Shown here: positions 1 to 5,616 of the stretch, one piece after another
Layout: the number at the start of each line of letters is the position of its first letter
Position numbering within the stretch: position 1 is the stretch's first letter
DNA from: Deltaproteobacteria bacterium
GTDB lineage: Bacteria > Desulfobacterota > BSN033 > UBA1163
DNA length: 5,646 bases
Direction: 5' to 3'
Assembly (NCBI GenBank): GCA_016875155.1
Contig: VGSD01000209.1
Span: forward strand, 1 to 5,646
Translations under genes and position numbers: made by a program
Notes under the pieces: generated by a model
Databases searched by the model: none
The model's input: only the letters and a program-made list of their open reading frames with translations
What the model was told of the DNA's origin: nothing

Positions 1-2
1 TC

Positions 3-929
3 ACCCGGTCGGATGCGATTAGAGAAACAGAATATTCTGCCACTTCCGTCAATGGATATCTTCCCTCAAGAACCGAGAAGAGGACACCTTACCTCCGGAA
101 CGTTTTTGAGCCATCGCTGGAATATCAATTCGGCAAGGACAGCCTCTTTTCCATCAACTATCGCAATAATGTTTATCGGATCGATAGCCGGACATCCAAA
201 GACAGTACAGAGAACTACATCAGCCCCAAAATCATCTATTGGTTCAACATTCGACATGGAGTCTCTTTGGAGTATGGCCTGACGCTTGGCAATTTTGAGA
301 GATCTCCAGACCTGATCGGCCATATGGGAACGGGCCGATACACATACCGGTTTAATCCGAAAACTTCACTCTTCGGCGAATATACTCAACTGTGGAGGGA
401 TTTCGATTCCCCTTCCGTTGATTACACGATCTACCGACCCAGCTTAGGGGTCGAACATGCCATCACTCCATCACTCAGCGCCAAGGTTCAGGGGGGTTAT
501 TACTGGAAAGATCCTGACCTCGGTAAGACTCAGGGAGGGCCTTATTTCGACATCCTCATCACTCAGCGAGGGCTGAGGACTACCTATGTTCTCTCGTTGA
601 CGGGCGGATATACAGAGGACTACTTTTCATCCGAAAATAGGGGCTTCACTAAATATTACAGGGTCTTGGGAAGGGTGAACCATCAGATTGCCAAAAAGAT
701 GAATGTCGGGCTTTTTAGCAGTTATGAATGGGGCAAAATTCCTGAAGTGGTGATCGGTAGTGAAAAAGAGATAAATCGGATATGGGGAATTGGAGGAACA
801 GCCTCCTATCAACTTTTCAATTGGTTAACCCTAGCCCTCGAGGCTTCTCATCGTGGAAACAATTCCAATTTCGATGCAAAAGACTATGGCGAATATCGGG
901 GACTGCTAAAAATCACAGCAACCTTTTGA
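3..929 (+). CDS. Outer-membrane beta-barrel protein of an EPS locus (5' end outside window)
   Basis: The frame is open from the left edge to a TGA at 927-929, giving 308 visible residues without the N-terminus. An internal TTG at 267 could be taken for a start, but the same frame continues upstream without a stop and with the same character, so I treat the gene as cut by the window edge. The protein has many short segments of alternating polar and hydrophobic/aromatic residues (for example YTYRFNPKTSLFGEYTQLW and LRTTYVLSLTGGYTEDYF). It ends in LLKITATF, a C-terminal strand with a final Phe typical of outer-membrane barrels. Proteins of this sort (the TIGR03016-like or BBP2-like barrels) sit beside the chain-length and ATPase genes in XrtA-type EPS loci. 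By inference it is an outer-membrane component of polymer export or secretion; no catalytic motif is visible. Its stop is 12 bases before the next start, so the two are probably co-transcribed. The barrel call is firm; the exact family is less so. Confidence 0.8.
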   Translation, partial: TRSDAIRETEYSATSVNGYLPSRTEKRTPYLRNVFEPSLEYQFGKDSLFSINYRNNVYRIDSRTSKDSTENYISPKIIYWFNIRHGVSLEYGLTLGNFERSPDLIGHMGTGRYTYRFNPKTSLFGEYTQLWRDFDSPSVDYTIYRPSLGVEHAITPSLSAKVQGGYYWKDPDLGKTQGGPYFDILITQRGLRTTYVLSLTGGYTEDYFSSENRGFTKYYRVLGRVNHQIAKKMNVGLFSSYEWGKIPEVVIGSEKEINRIWGIGGTASYQLFNWLTLALEASHRGNNSNFDAKDYGEYRGLLKITATF

Positions 930-941
930 GAGGAGAAAAAA

Positions 942-2501
942 ATGATCAATCCAGAAAAATCATTCAATATCCATGACTATATCGAAATTTTTTGGAGGAG
1001 AATCTGGTATATCGTCATCCCCTTTGTCCTGATTCTGTGCGGGGCTCTCTTTTTTGCAATCATCTCTCCCAAGGAATATCGGGCCTCCACGCTGATCCTG
1101 GTCACCCCTCAGAAGGTCCCAGAGAACTTCGTCAGGCCCACGGTCACCTCGAAGATCGAGGAGCGACTCGCCTCCATCGGTCAAGAGATCATGAGTCGGA
1201 CTCGCCTGGAACAAGTGATCGCACAATTTAAGCTCTATCCCGAGGAGAGCAAATCGTTGAGCAAGGAAGGGGTTTATGAGTTGATGCGAAATAACATTCA
1301 GGTTGTTATAAAAGGGAAAGAAGGGTATTTCACGATTTCCTACATTGGGAAAGACCCCCAAATCGTCACAACTGTCACCAATAAATTGGCCTCTCTCTTT
1401 ATCGAGGAAAACCTTAAATTGCGGGAGCAACAAGCCCAGGGAACTTCGGAATTTCTTGTCATTGAATTGAATGCGACCAAGGCCAAACTCGAAGAGCAGG
1501 AAAAAACACTGACTCAATATAAGAGACAGTTTATGGGAGAACTTCCGGAACAGAAGGACGCAAATATAAAGGTTCTTGAACAACTCCAGTTTCAGAACCA
1601 GAGGACTGGTGAAAATATCAGGGCCGCCCATGACCGAAAACTCATTATCCAGAAACAACTTGCCGACACCGAACTGCTCATCGCCGCAGCCATCAAACAA
1701 CAAGAGGACTCTCTGGTTCCTTCTTCATCACCCGGCCAGACAGAAAAAGGGTCGCGTCCCGCCAGTAAAGATCCAAACGAAGTCCAACTGGAACAGATGA
1801 AACACCAGCTGAGCGACCTTCAGGCCAAATACACCGAGAAACATCCTGACATTACGGTGCTCAAGAAGAGGATCACTGAACTTGAAGCAAAAATCGCAAA
1901 GGAACGGTTGGAAAAGGAGACAGGGGAAAAAAAGGAACCCGAATCAAACATCACAACGACCCCATTGCCTCCTCCTAAAATCGTTACCAAAAAAGAAGCC
2001 AGGGATTACGTTAAGCTGAACCCTCGATACAAAGAGATGGAGAGCCAGCTCATTGCCACCGAGCTGGAGATCACCCGTATGAAGGAAGAAGAGGAAAAGG
2101 TGAGGGGACAGATCTTAAAATATCGAGAGAGGATTGAAAACACACCCCTCCGGGAATTAGCCATGGCGAACCTGAGCAGGGATCATCAAAACACAAAAGA
2201 TCTCTATCAGACACTCTTAAAGAAAAGTGAAGAAGCTCAGCAGGCCGAGAATCTGGAGCGTCGCCAGAAAGGGGAACAATTCAAGATCATCGATGCAGCC
2301 AGACTCCCCGAGAAGCCCTTCCGGCCAGACATCCTCAAGATCCTTTTAATCGGGCTTACATTGGGTTTGGCCTCGGGTTTTGGTTTGGCCTTCTTTAGGG
2401 AGCAGATGGATCATTCTTTCCGGGACGCCGAAGATCTCGAAGCGACAGTGGGTTTCAAAGTGTTGGCGAATATTCCGAAAATTGAGAAGAAAGCCGCTTA
2501 A
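942..2501 (+). CDS. GNVR/Wzz-type polysaccharide chain-length determinant (co-polymerase), XrtA-locus type
   Basis: A 519-residue inner-membrane protein predicted to set polymer length in EPS synthesis. The start is fixed by AGGAG at 931-935, six bases before the ATG. Domains in order: cytoplasmic N-terminus with HDYIEIFWRR (11-20), a Wzz-domain signature; TM1 at about 22-42; a periplasmic Wzz domain (about 45-155); a long charged coiled-coil arm (about 155-330) containing YTEKHPDITVLKKRI (297-311), typical of this family; a low-complexity Pro/Thr stretch (about 333-350); a returning helix (about 360-440); a GNVR-like segment with IIDAARLPEKPFRPD (449-463), the Pro-rich motif before TM2; TM2 at about 465-485; and a short cytoplasmic tail with DHSFRDAEDLE (490-500) and VLANIP (507-512). 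There is no fused kinase domain, so this is the membrane half of a split Wzc; the kinase is encoded two genes downstream. It ends three bases before the ATPase start, suggesting translational coupling. Confidence 0.93.
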   Translation: MINPEKSFNIHDYIEIFWRRIWYIVIPFVLILCGALFFAIISPKEYRASTLILVTPQKVPENFVRPTVTSKIEERLASIGQEIMSRTRLEQVIAQFKLYPEESKSLSKEGVYELMRNNIQVVIKGKEGYFTISYIGKDPQIVTTVTNKLASLFIEENLKLREQQAQGTSEFLVIELNATKAKLEEQEKTLTQYKRQFMGELPEQKDANIKVLEQLQFQNQRTGENIRAAHDRKLIIQKQLADTELLIAAAIKQQEDSLVPSSSPGQTEKGSRPASKDPNEVQLEQMKHQLSDLQAKYTEKHPDITVLKKRITELEAKIAKERLEKETGEKKEPESNITTTPLPPPKIVTKKEARDYVKLNPRYKEMESQLIATELEITRMKEEEEKVRGQILKYRERIENTPLRELAMANLSRDHQNTKDLYQTLLKKSEEAQQAENLERRQKGEQFKIIDAARLPEKPFRPDILKILLIGLTLGLASGFGLAFFREQMDHSFRDAEDLEATVGFKVLANIPKIEKKAA

Positions 2502-2504
2502 TCG

Positions 2505-3506
2505 ATGTATACGAAATTTTATCAATTTAAAATAAAACCCTTTGAGATCACTCCAGATCCGAAATTTCTCTTCCTGAGTGAAAGCCATAAAGAAGCGTTG
2601 GCTCACCTCACCTATGCGGTCAGAGAGAAAAAAGGGTTTACGGTGATCACGGGAGAGGTGGGAACAGGGAAGACGACACTGGTTCAGACGCTTTTGAGCC
2701 GATTGAATGGAAACACAAAAACGGCCTATATCTTCAATCCCATCTTGGGATCTACGGACTTCATCCACTCGATCTGCGAAGATTTAGGAATGAAGACGCT
2801 TAAAAAATCAAAAGGACAATATATCCATCAACTCCAACAATATTTGCTGGATTGTTATTCTCGAAATGATAATGTCGTTTTGATCATCGATGAAGCTCAT
2901 ACCCTTGATCCAAAGCTCCTTGAAGAGGTTCGTCTGCTTACCAATCTGGAGACCCCAAAAGCGAAACTCCTCCAAGTCATCTTATTGGGTCAGCCAGAGC
3001 TCAATGGTATCCTCGATAGCCCAGAATTGCGACAACTCAAACAGAGAGTGAGCCTTCGTTACCATCTGAAACCTCTTAGCCAAAGTGACACCCTTCAATT
3101 TATTAAGAAAAGGATAAGAATGGCAGGGGCTCCTGATTCGGACATCTTTACACCGAAGGCGATCAATGAGATTTACCGCTACTCAAAAGGAATTCCAAGA
3201 CTCATCAACATCGTCTGTGATAACGCCTTATTGATTGGATATGCGAACGACCAGAAAATGATTGGACCTAAAGTCATTCGTGATGTCATCGATCAATTGG
3301 AGGGAATAGGGACGAAGAAAAGAAAGAGGCGGCTTGTGATCCCGGCAGTTGTGGTCCTTTTTTTGTTGATCTGCGGAGGACTCTCTTTTGCCCTATGGAA
3401 AGAAACGTTCCCCAATGTGAAAGCAGAAATGATAGAAAAAACCCGAACCATCACAAGGACAGTGGAAAAAATTTACCACGAAGCGGTAAGGAAGTTTTTC
3501 AATTAA
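2505..3506 (+). CDS. ExeA-like AAA ATPase with C-terminal membrane anchor, XrtA/PEP-CTERM-locus type
   Basis: A 333-residue P-loop ATPase of the ExeA/GspA-like AAA group. It matches what is known of the putative secretion ATPase of PEP-CTERM/EPS loci (TIGR03015). The N-terminus MYTKFYQFKIKPFEITPDPK and FLFLSESHKEALAHL (21-35) are characteristic of that family. The Walker A motif is GEVGTGKTT (50-58), Walker B is VVLIIDEAH (124-132; D129, E130), and LLGQPEL (160-166) lies where sensor 1 is expected. A winged-helix-like lid region follows, with YSKGIPRLIN (226-235). A basic stretch KKRKRR (271-276) precedes one TM helix at about 277-298, leaving a tail of about 35 residues probably in the periplasm. 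It likely couples ATP hydrolysis to assembly or gating of the envelope complex; substrate and partner are not known from sequence. TAA-TCG-ATG links it to the upstream gene. No strong Shine-Dalgarno is seen close to its ATG (GAGAAGA lies about 14 bases away), so its translation probably depends on coupling. Confidence 0.92.
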   Translation: MYTKFYQFKIKPFEITPDPKFLFLSESHKEALAHLTYAVREKKGFTVITGEVGTGKTTLVQTLLSRLNGNTKTAYIFNPILGSTDFIHSICEDLGMKTLKKSKGQYIHQLQQYLLDCYSRNDNVVLIIDEAHTLDPKLLEEVRLLTNLETPKAKLLQVILLGQPELNGILDSPELRQLKQRVSLRYHLKPLSQSDTLQFIKKRIRMAGAPDSDIFTPKAINEIYRYSKGIPRLINIVCDNALLIGYANDQKMIGPKVIRDVIDQLEGIGTKKRKRRLVIPAVVVLFLLICGGLSFALWKETFPNVKAEMIEKTRTITRTVEKIYHEAVRKFFN

Positions 3507-3524
3507 TCTTTTTAAAAAATAGGT

Positions 3525-3530
3525 GGAGGG
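3525..3530 (+). promoter_or_regulatory. Ribosome binding site deciding the kinase start
   Basis: GGAGGG lies eight bases before the ATG at 3539. The same frame is open back to an ATG-like start inside the ATPase gene (about 3395), but that extension would overlap the ATPase out of frame. The resulting residues do not resemble the family, whereas MSKIYKALEKAERER from 3539 is the normal kinase N-terminus. Confidence 0.8.
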
Positions 3531-3538
3531 AAGAAAAG

Positions 3539-4456
3539 ATGAGCAAGATCTATAAGGCATTAGAAAAAGCGGAAAGGGAAAGAGAAGGCGGGGGCCATTT
3601 GCCTCCGGTTTCAGAAATCGAAAATGAACCTCTCGTCAGAAGGAAGGAATCCAAGTTTGAGGGGTTGCCTGTGGAACCCACGATTTCTGAACCTAATTTG
3701 GTCACATTTTCTCAACCGGGGTCTGTTGCCACCGAACAATTTCGGAAGTTGAGGACCCATCTGCTTCGTCTTAACCTGACGGACCCGCCAAAGACGATTA
3801 TGGTCACGAGCGCAACGAGCGGAGAGGGTAAGACCTTCGTCGCCACTAACCTGGCAGTCAATATCGCCACCTATTTTCATGTTCACGCTCTACTGGTGGA
3901 CTGCGATCTCCGTAACCCTCAAATCACGAAATGGTTCGACCTTAAGAATGGTCAAGGTCTCTCCGACTATCTCAAAGGTGATGGAAATCTCTCAACCTAC
4001 CTATTTAACACAGAAATAGAAAAACTGAAGTTGCTTCCAGGAGGTAGTATCCAAAACAATCCTTCGGAGCTCATTGGCTCTAAAAAGATGGAGCTCCTGA
4101 TCGGCGAATTGCGAAATCGTTATAAAGACCGGATGATCATCCTCGATACCACTCCTCTATTGGCAACCTCTGAACCTGAGGTGTTGTCCAAATTAGTTGA
4201 CGGCATCATCATTGTCGTCAGGGCTGGAATCACCCCTCGAGAGACCGTGAGGCAAGCCATTGCATCATTGGAGAAGGAGAAGATTGTCGGTTTTGTTCTC
4301 AACGACCTCCATTTTAAATCCTCTGCCCTCTCGTCACGCTATTTCGGCGCAGACGGATATTATTACAAATATGGTTACGGTTATGGAAAAAACAATTCAA
4401 CCGCTCAAAAGAGGTGGAAAAAAATTCTTCCGTTTCAGGGAAAAAGCGAAAACTAA
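3539..4456 (+). CDS. Cytoplasmic tyrosine autokinase (BY-kinase), XrtA-associated type
   Basis: A 305-residue bacterial tyrosine kinase that autophosphorylates on a C-terminal tyrosine cluster and, by interacting with a Wzz/GNVR membrane partner, controls EPS polymerisation and export. The N-terminus MSKIYKALEKAERER is the hallmark of XrtA-locus autokinases (TIGR03018-like). EQFRKLR (66-72) is the EX2RX2R motif used for ring assembly in this class. Walker A is SATSGEGKT (91-99), Walker A' is LLVDCDLRNP (118-127; D121, D123), and Walker B is MIILDTTPL (199-207; D203). The tail has six tyrosines in nine residues, YYYKYGYGY (274-282), with another at 268. All expected motifs are present. No transmembrane segment is seen, so it needs a separate activator, most simply the chain-length protein at 942-2501. 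The gap to the ATPase is 32 bases. No convincing terminator is visible after its stop. Confidence 0.94.
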   Translation: MSKIYKALEKAEREREGGGHLPPVSEIENEPLVRRKESKFEGLPVEPTISEPNLVTFSQPGSVATEQFRKLRTHLLRLNLTDPPKTIMVTSATSGEGKTFVATNLAVNIATYFHVHALLVDCDLRNPQITKWFDLKNGQGLSDYLKGDGNLSTYLFNTEIEKLKLLPGGSIQNNPSELIGSKKMELLIGELRNRYKDRMIILDTTPLLATSEPEVLSKLVDGIIIVVRAGITPRETVRQAIASLEKEKIVGFVLNDLHFKSSALSSRYFGADGYYYKYGYGYGKNNSTAQKRWKKILPFQGKSEN

Positions 4457-4544
4457 GAATTGCTGTTCGTTTACGGTGTTACAGTTTTAGGAAAAACTAA
4501 AAATAAGAAAACAATGGAGCGGTAATAAAAATAACCTTGCGTTA

Positions 4545-4586
4545 AACTCGAGACTCGAAATGATGAACTCCAAACTTGAGACGATG
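4545..4586 (+). repeat. Two imperfect 21-base tandem repeats leading into the antiterminator gene
   Basis: Units 4545-4565 and 4566-4586 agree at 16 of 21 positions. Both begin AACTC and end GATG. In the forward frame used by the next gene they read NSRLEMM and NSKLETM, and the second unit supplies the ATG at 4584. The rest of the 127-base gap (4457-4544) is AT-rich and shows no clear promoter. A weak stem AGTTTT/AAAACT near 4484-4499 has no following T tract. Confidence 0.7.
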
Positions 4587-5078
4587 AACTGGTACGTAAT
4601 ACAAACGAAACCCAAGCGTGAAGAAGAAGTAATCTCCCATCTCTCCCTAAAAGGAGTGAATATCTTCGGACCTAAAATCGAATCTTTCTCCATGAGAACG
4701 GGAAAGATGGTGAGAGAATTAAAACCACTCTTCCCGGGTTATCTTTTCGGGAAGTTCAATCTTGAACAGGACTATTCCCTGGTCCGGTGGGGCAGGGGGG
4801 TCAAGACAATCCTTGGCTTTGGGGGGTATCCCATCCCTGTCTCCGAAGAGGTGATTGAGATCATCCGGAACCGTGCCGACCCTATGGGTATCATAAGAAG
4901 GACTGTCCACTTCAAACCCAATGATTGTGTAAAGATCAAATCAGGGCCATTAAAGGACCTGGTTGGGATCTTTGAACGGTGGGTATCAGACAGCGAACGG
5001 GTCAGGATCCTTTTGAACCTGATTGGATACCAACCGGCTATAGAAATGCATTACTCAATGCTTGAAAAAGTCGCTTAA
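4584..5078 (+). CDS. NusG/RfaH/UpxY-like transcription antitermination protein
   Basis: A 164-residue NusG paralogue predicted to bind RNA polymerase and suppress pausing or premature termination in long operons; relatives such as RfaH, UpxY and LoaP often act on polysaccharide operons. The start at 4584 is chosen because NWYVIQTKPKREEE is the normal NGN-domain beginning. In-frame ATGs at 4560 and 4563 would add eight or seven repeat-derived residues. Neither start has a good Shine-Dalgarno (only GAG at 4578-4580). The NGN domain is about residues 1-105, with FPGYLFGKF and VRWGRGVKTILGFGG on the expected polymerase-facing surface. The KOW domain covers about 108-164, with PNDCVKIKSGPLKDLVGIFE and a final MLEKVA. 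Both domains look intact. It is a specialised paralogue rather than housekeeping NusG, as it lies among EPS genes instead of beside secE/rplK. It could act on the upstream operon or on EPS genes beyond the window; its target cannot be told from sequence. Confidence 0.9.
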   Translation: MNWYVIQTKPKREEEVISHLSLKGVNIFGPKIESFSMRTGKMVRELKPLFPGYLFGKFNLEQDYSLVRWGRGVKTILGFGGYPIPVSEEVIEIIRNRADPMGIIRRTVHFKPNDCVKIKSGPLKDLVGIFERWVSDSERVRILLNLIGYQPAIEMHYSMLEKVA

Positions 5079-5103
5079 AAAAGTCCTGCGGTTTTGAAGT
5101 AAT

Positions 5104-5118
5104 GCCGTGCTGCAGTGC
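5104..5118 (+). repeat. Left arm of inverted repeat flanking the four-helix-bundle gene
   Basis: GCCGTGCTGCAGTGC is the reverse complement, with one mismatch in 15, of 5575-5589. It also matches 13 of 15 bases of the reverse complement of 5537-5551. It lies between the antiterminator stop and the Shine-Dalgarno of the four-helix-bundle gene. Confidence 0.65.
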
Positions 5119-5120
5119 AT

Positions 5121-5128
5121 GAGGTGAT
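5121..5128 (+). promoter_or_regulatory. Unusually strong Shine-Dalgarno
   Basis: GAGGTGAT is complementary over all eight bases to the conserved bacterial 16S rRNA 3' end (ATCACCTC). It ends two bases before the ATG at 5131 and is much stronger than any site visible for the upstream antiterminator gene. Confidence 0.7.
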
Positions 5129-5130
5129 AA

Positions 5131-5499
5131 ATGAAAATCGAAAGATTTGAAGAAATTCAGTCATGGCAGGAGGGGAGAGTATTAACAAGGAAGATTTATG
5201 GACTTACAAATAAGCCCCCTTTCAAAGGAGATAGGGGGCTTTGCGAACAGATACAGAAAGCCTCGGTTTCAGTGATGGCTAATATTGCCGAAGGCTTTGA
5301 TAGACAATCAAAAAAAGAATTCAGTAAATTTTTAAATTATGCATCTGGGTCCGCTTCAGAAATTCAGAGTCATCTTTATGTAGCCTTAGATCAGGGATAT
5401 ATTTCTGAAGATGATTTTCAGAAAACTTATAGCCAAGCTAGAAAAACAAAAAGTTTAATAAACGGGTTTATTGCATATCTTAAAGGTAAAAAGAAATAA
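5131..5499 (+). CDS. Four-helix-bundle protein, S23/IVP family (Avd-like fold)
   Basis: A 122-residue protein of the family first seen in 23S rRNA intervening sequences (TIGR02436-like). Family signatures are visible: ERFEEIQSWQEGRVLTRKIY (4-23, helix 1), GLCEQIQKASVSVMANIAEG (36-55, helix 2, the diagnostic block), a helix 3 with KEFSKFLNYASGSASEIQSH (62-81), and helix 4 from about 92 to 118. Length is normal for the family and the gene looks intact. The cellular role of stand-alone members is not established. Some relatives (Avd) are accessory proteins of diversity-generating retroelements, but no reverse transcriptase or template repeat is visible here. GC is about 35% by hand count against roughly 48-50% in sampled neighbouring lines, so it differs from the EPS genes. 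GCAGCAC-rich inverted repeats lie on both sides. I infer an independently acquired gene that is not functionally part of EPS synthesis. Confidence 0.9.
   Translation: MKIERFEEIQSWQEGRVLTRKIYGLTNKPPFKGDRGLCEQIQKASVSVMANIAEGFDRQSKKEFSKFLNYASGSASEIQSHLYVALDQGYISEDDFQKTYSQARKTKSLINGFIAYLKGKKK
5212..5241 (+). repeat. Perfect palindrome inside the four-helix-bundle gene
   Basis: AAGCCCCCT (5212-5220) and AGGGGGCTT (5233-5241) form a perfect nine-base-pair stem around a 12-base loop. The 30 bases occupy exactly codons 28-37 and read KPPFKGDRGL, in the loop between helices 1 and 2. The GC-rich stem stands out in an AT-rich gene. Confidence 0.75.
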
Positions 5500-5511
5500 C
5501 GGCAAATTGAT

Positions 5512-5594
5512 TAAACAGCAGCACCGCTGCACAGCAACACCGCAGCACGGCAGTTTTAATAGTTATAAACAGCAGCACTGCAACACGGCAGCAC
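5512..5594 (+). repeat. Cluster of GCAGCAC-rich short repeats
   Basis: TAAACAGCAGCAC occurs at 5512-5524 and again, identical, at 5566-5578. GCAACACCGCAGCAC (5534-5548) recurs with one change at 5580-5594. The segment is built from GCA/CAC-type words with AT-rich breaks and has no plausible ORF. GCAGC/GCTGC (5518-5530) can form a small hairpin. Confidence 0.7.
5575..5589 (-). repeat. Right arm of inverted repeat flanking the four-helix-bundle gene
   Basis: GCACTGCAACACGGC matches the reverse complement of 5104-5118 at 14 of 15 bases. The two arms bracket a unit of about 490 bases (5104-5589) that holds only the four-helix-bundle gene. Confidence 0.6.
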
Positions 5595-5600
5595 TAATTA

Positions 5601-5615
5601 ACCACTTTATGTGGT
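5601..5615 (-). terminator. Small hairpin, possible weak minus-strand terminator
   Basis: ACCAC (5601-5605) and GTGGT (5611-5615) form a five-base-pair stem around a five-base loop. Read on the minus strand it follows a TGA stop by only one base, but the downstream sequence is TTAATTA rather than a run of T. It could be a chance hairpin. Confidence 0.25.
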
Positions 5616-5616
5616 C

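Noticed and set aside
960..1703. 247-codon open frame on the minus strand inside the chain-length gene
   Set aside because: It is fully antisense to a gene with clear family motifs, and its residues show no recognisable domain; a shadow frame.
3395..3538. Upstream extension of the kinase reading frame
   Set aside because: It overlaps the ATPase coding sequence, has no family resemblance, and a good Shine-Dalgarno plus the family N-terminus point to 3539.
4484..4499. Rho-independent terminator after the kinase gene
   Set aside because: The stem AGTTTT/AAAACT is purely AT-rich apart from one pair and is followed by A rather than T residues.
4516..4527. RfaH-type ops element (GCGGTA) before the antiterminator gene
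   Set aside because: Only six bases agree with the known ops sequence, which is expected by chance; the same word also occurs within the ATPase gene near 3483.
4523..4534. Sigma-70 minus-10 box (TAATAA) for the antiterminator gene
   Set aside because: The region is A-rich and no matching minus-35 hexamer is found about 17 bases upstream; the promoter cannot be supported.
4487..4693. 68-codon minus-strand frame with a repeated SSLEF motif
   Set aside because: The repeat is just the reverse reading of the 21-base tandem repeat, and the rest is antisense to the antiterminator gene.
5131..5594. Diversity-generating retroelement (Avd-like gene plus repeats)
   Set aside because: No reverse transcriptase, no template/variable repeat pair and no variable-protein gene are visible; the fold alone is not enough.
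5512..5594. CRISPR array
   Set aside because: Repeat words are only 13-15 bases, unequal and irregularly spaced, with no cas genes nearby.
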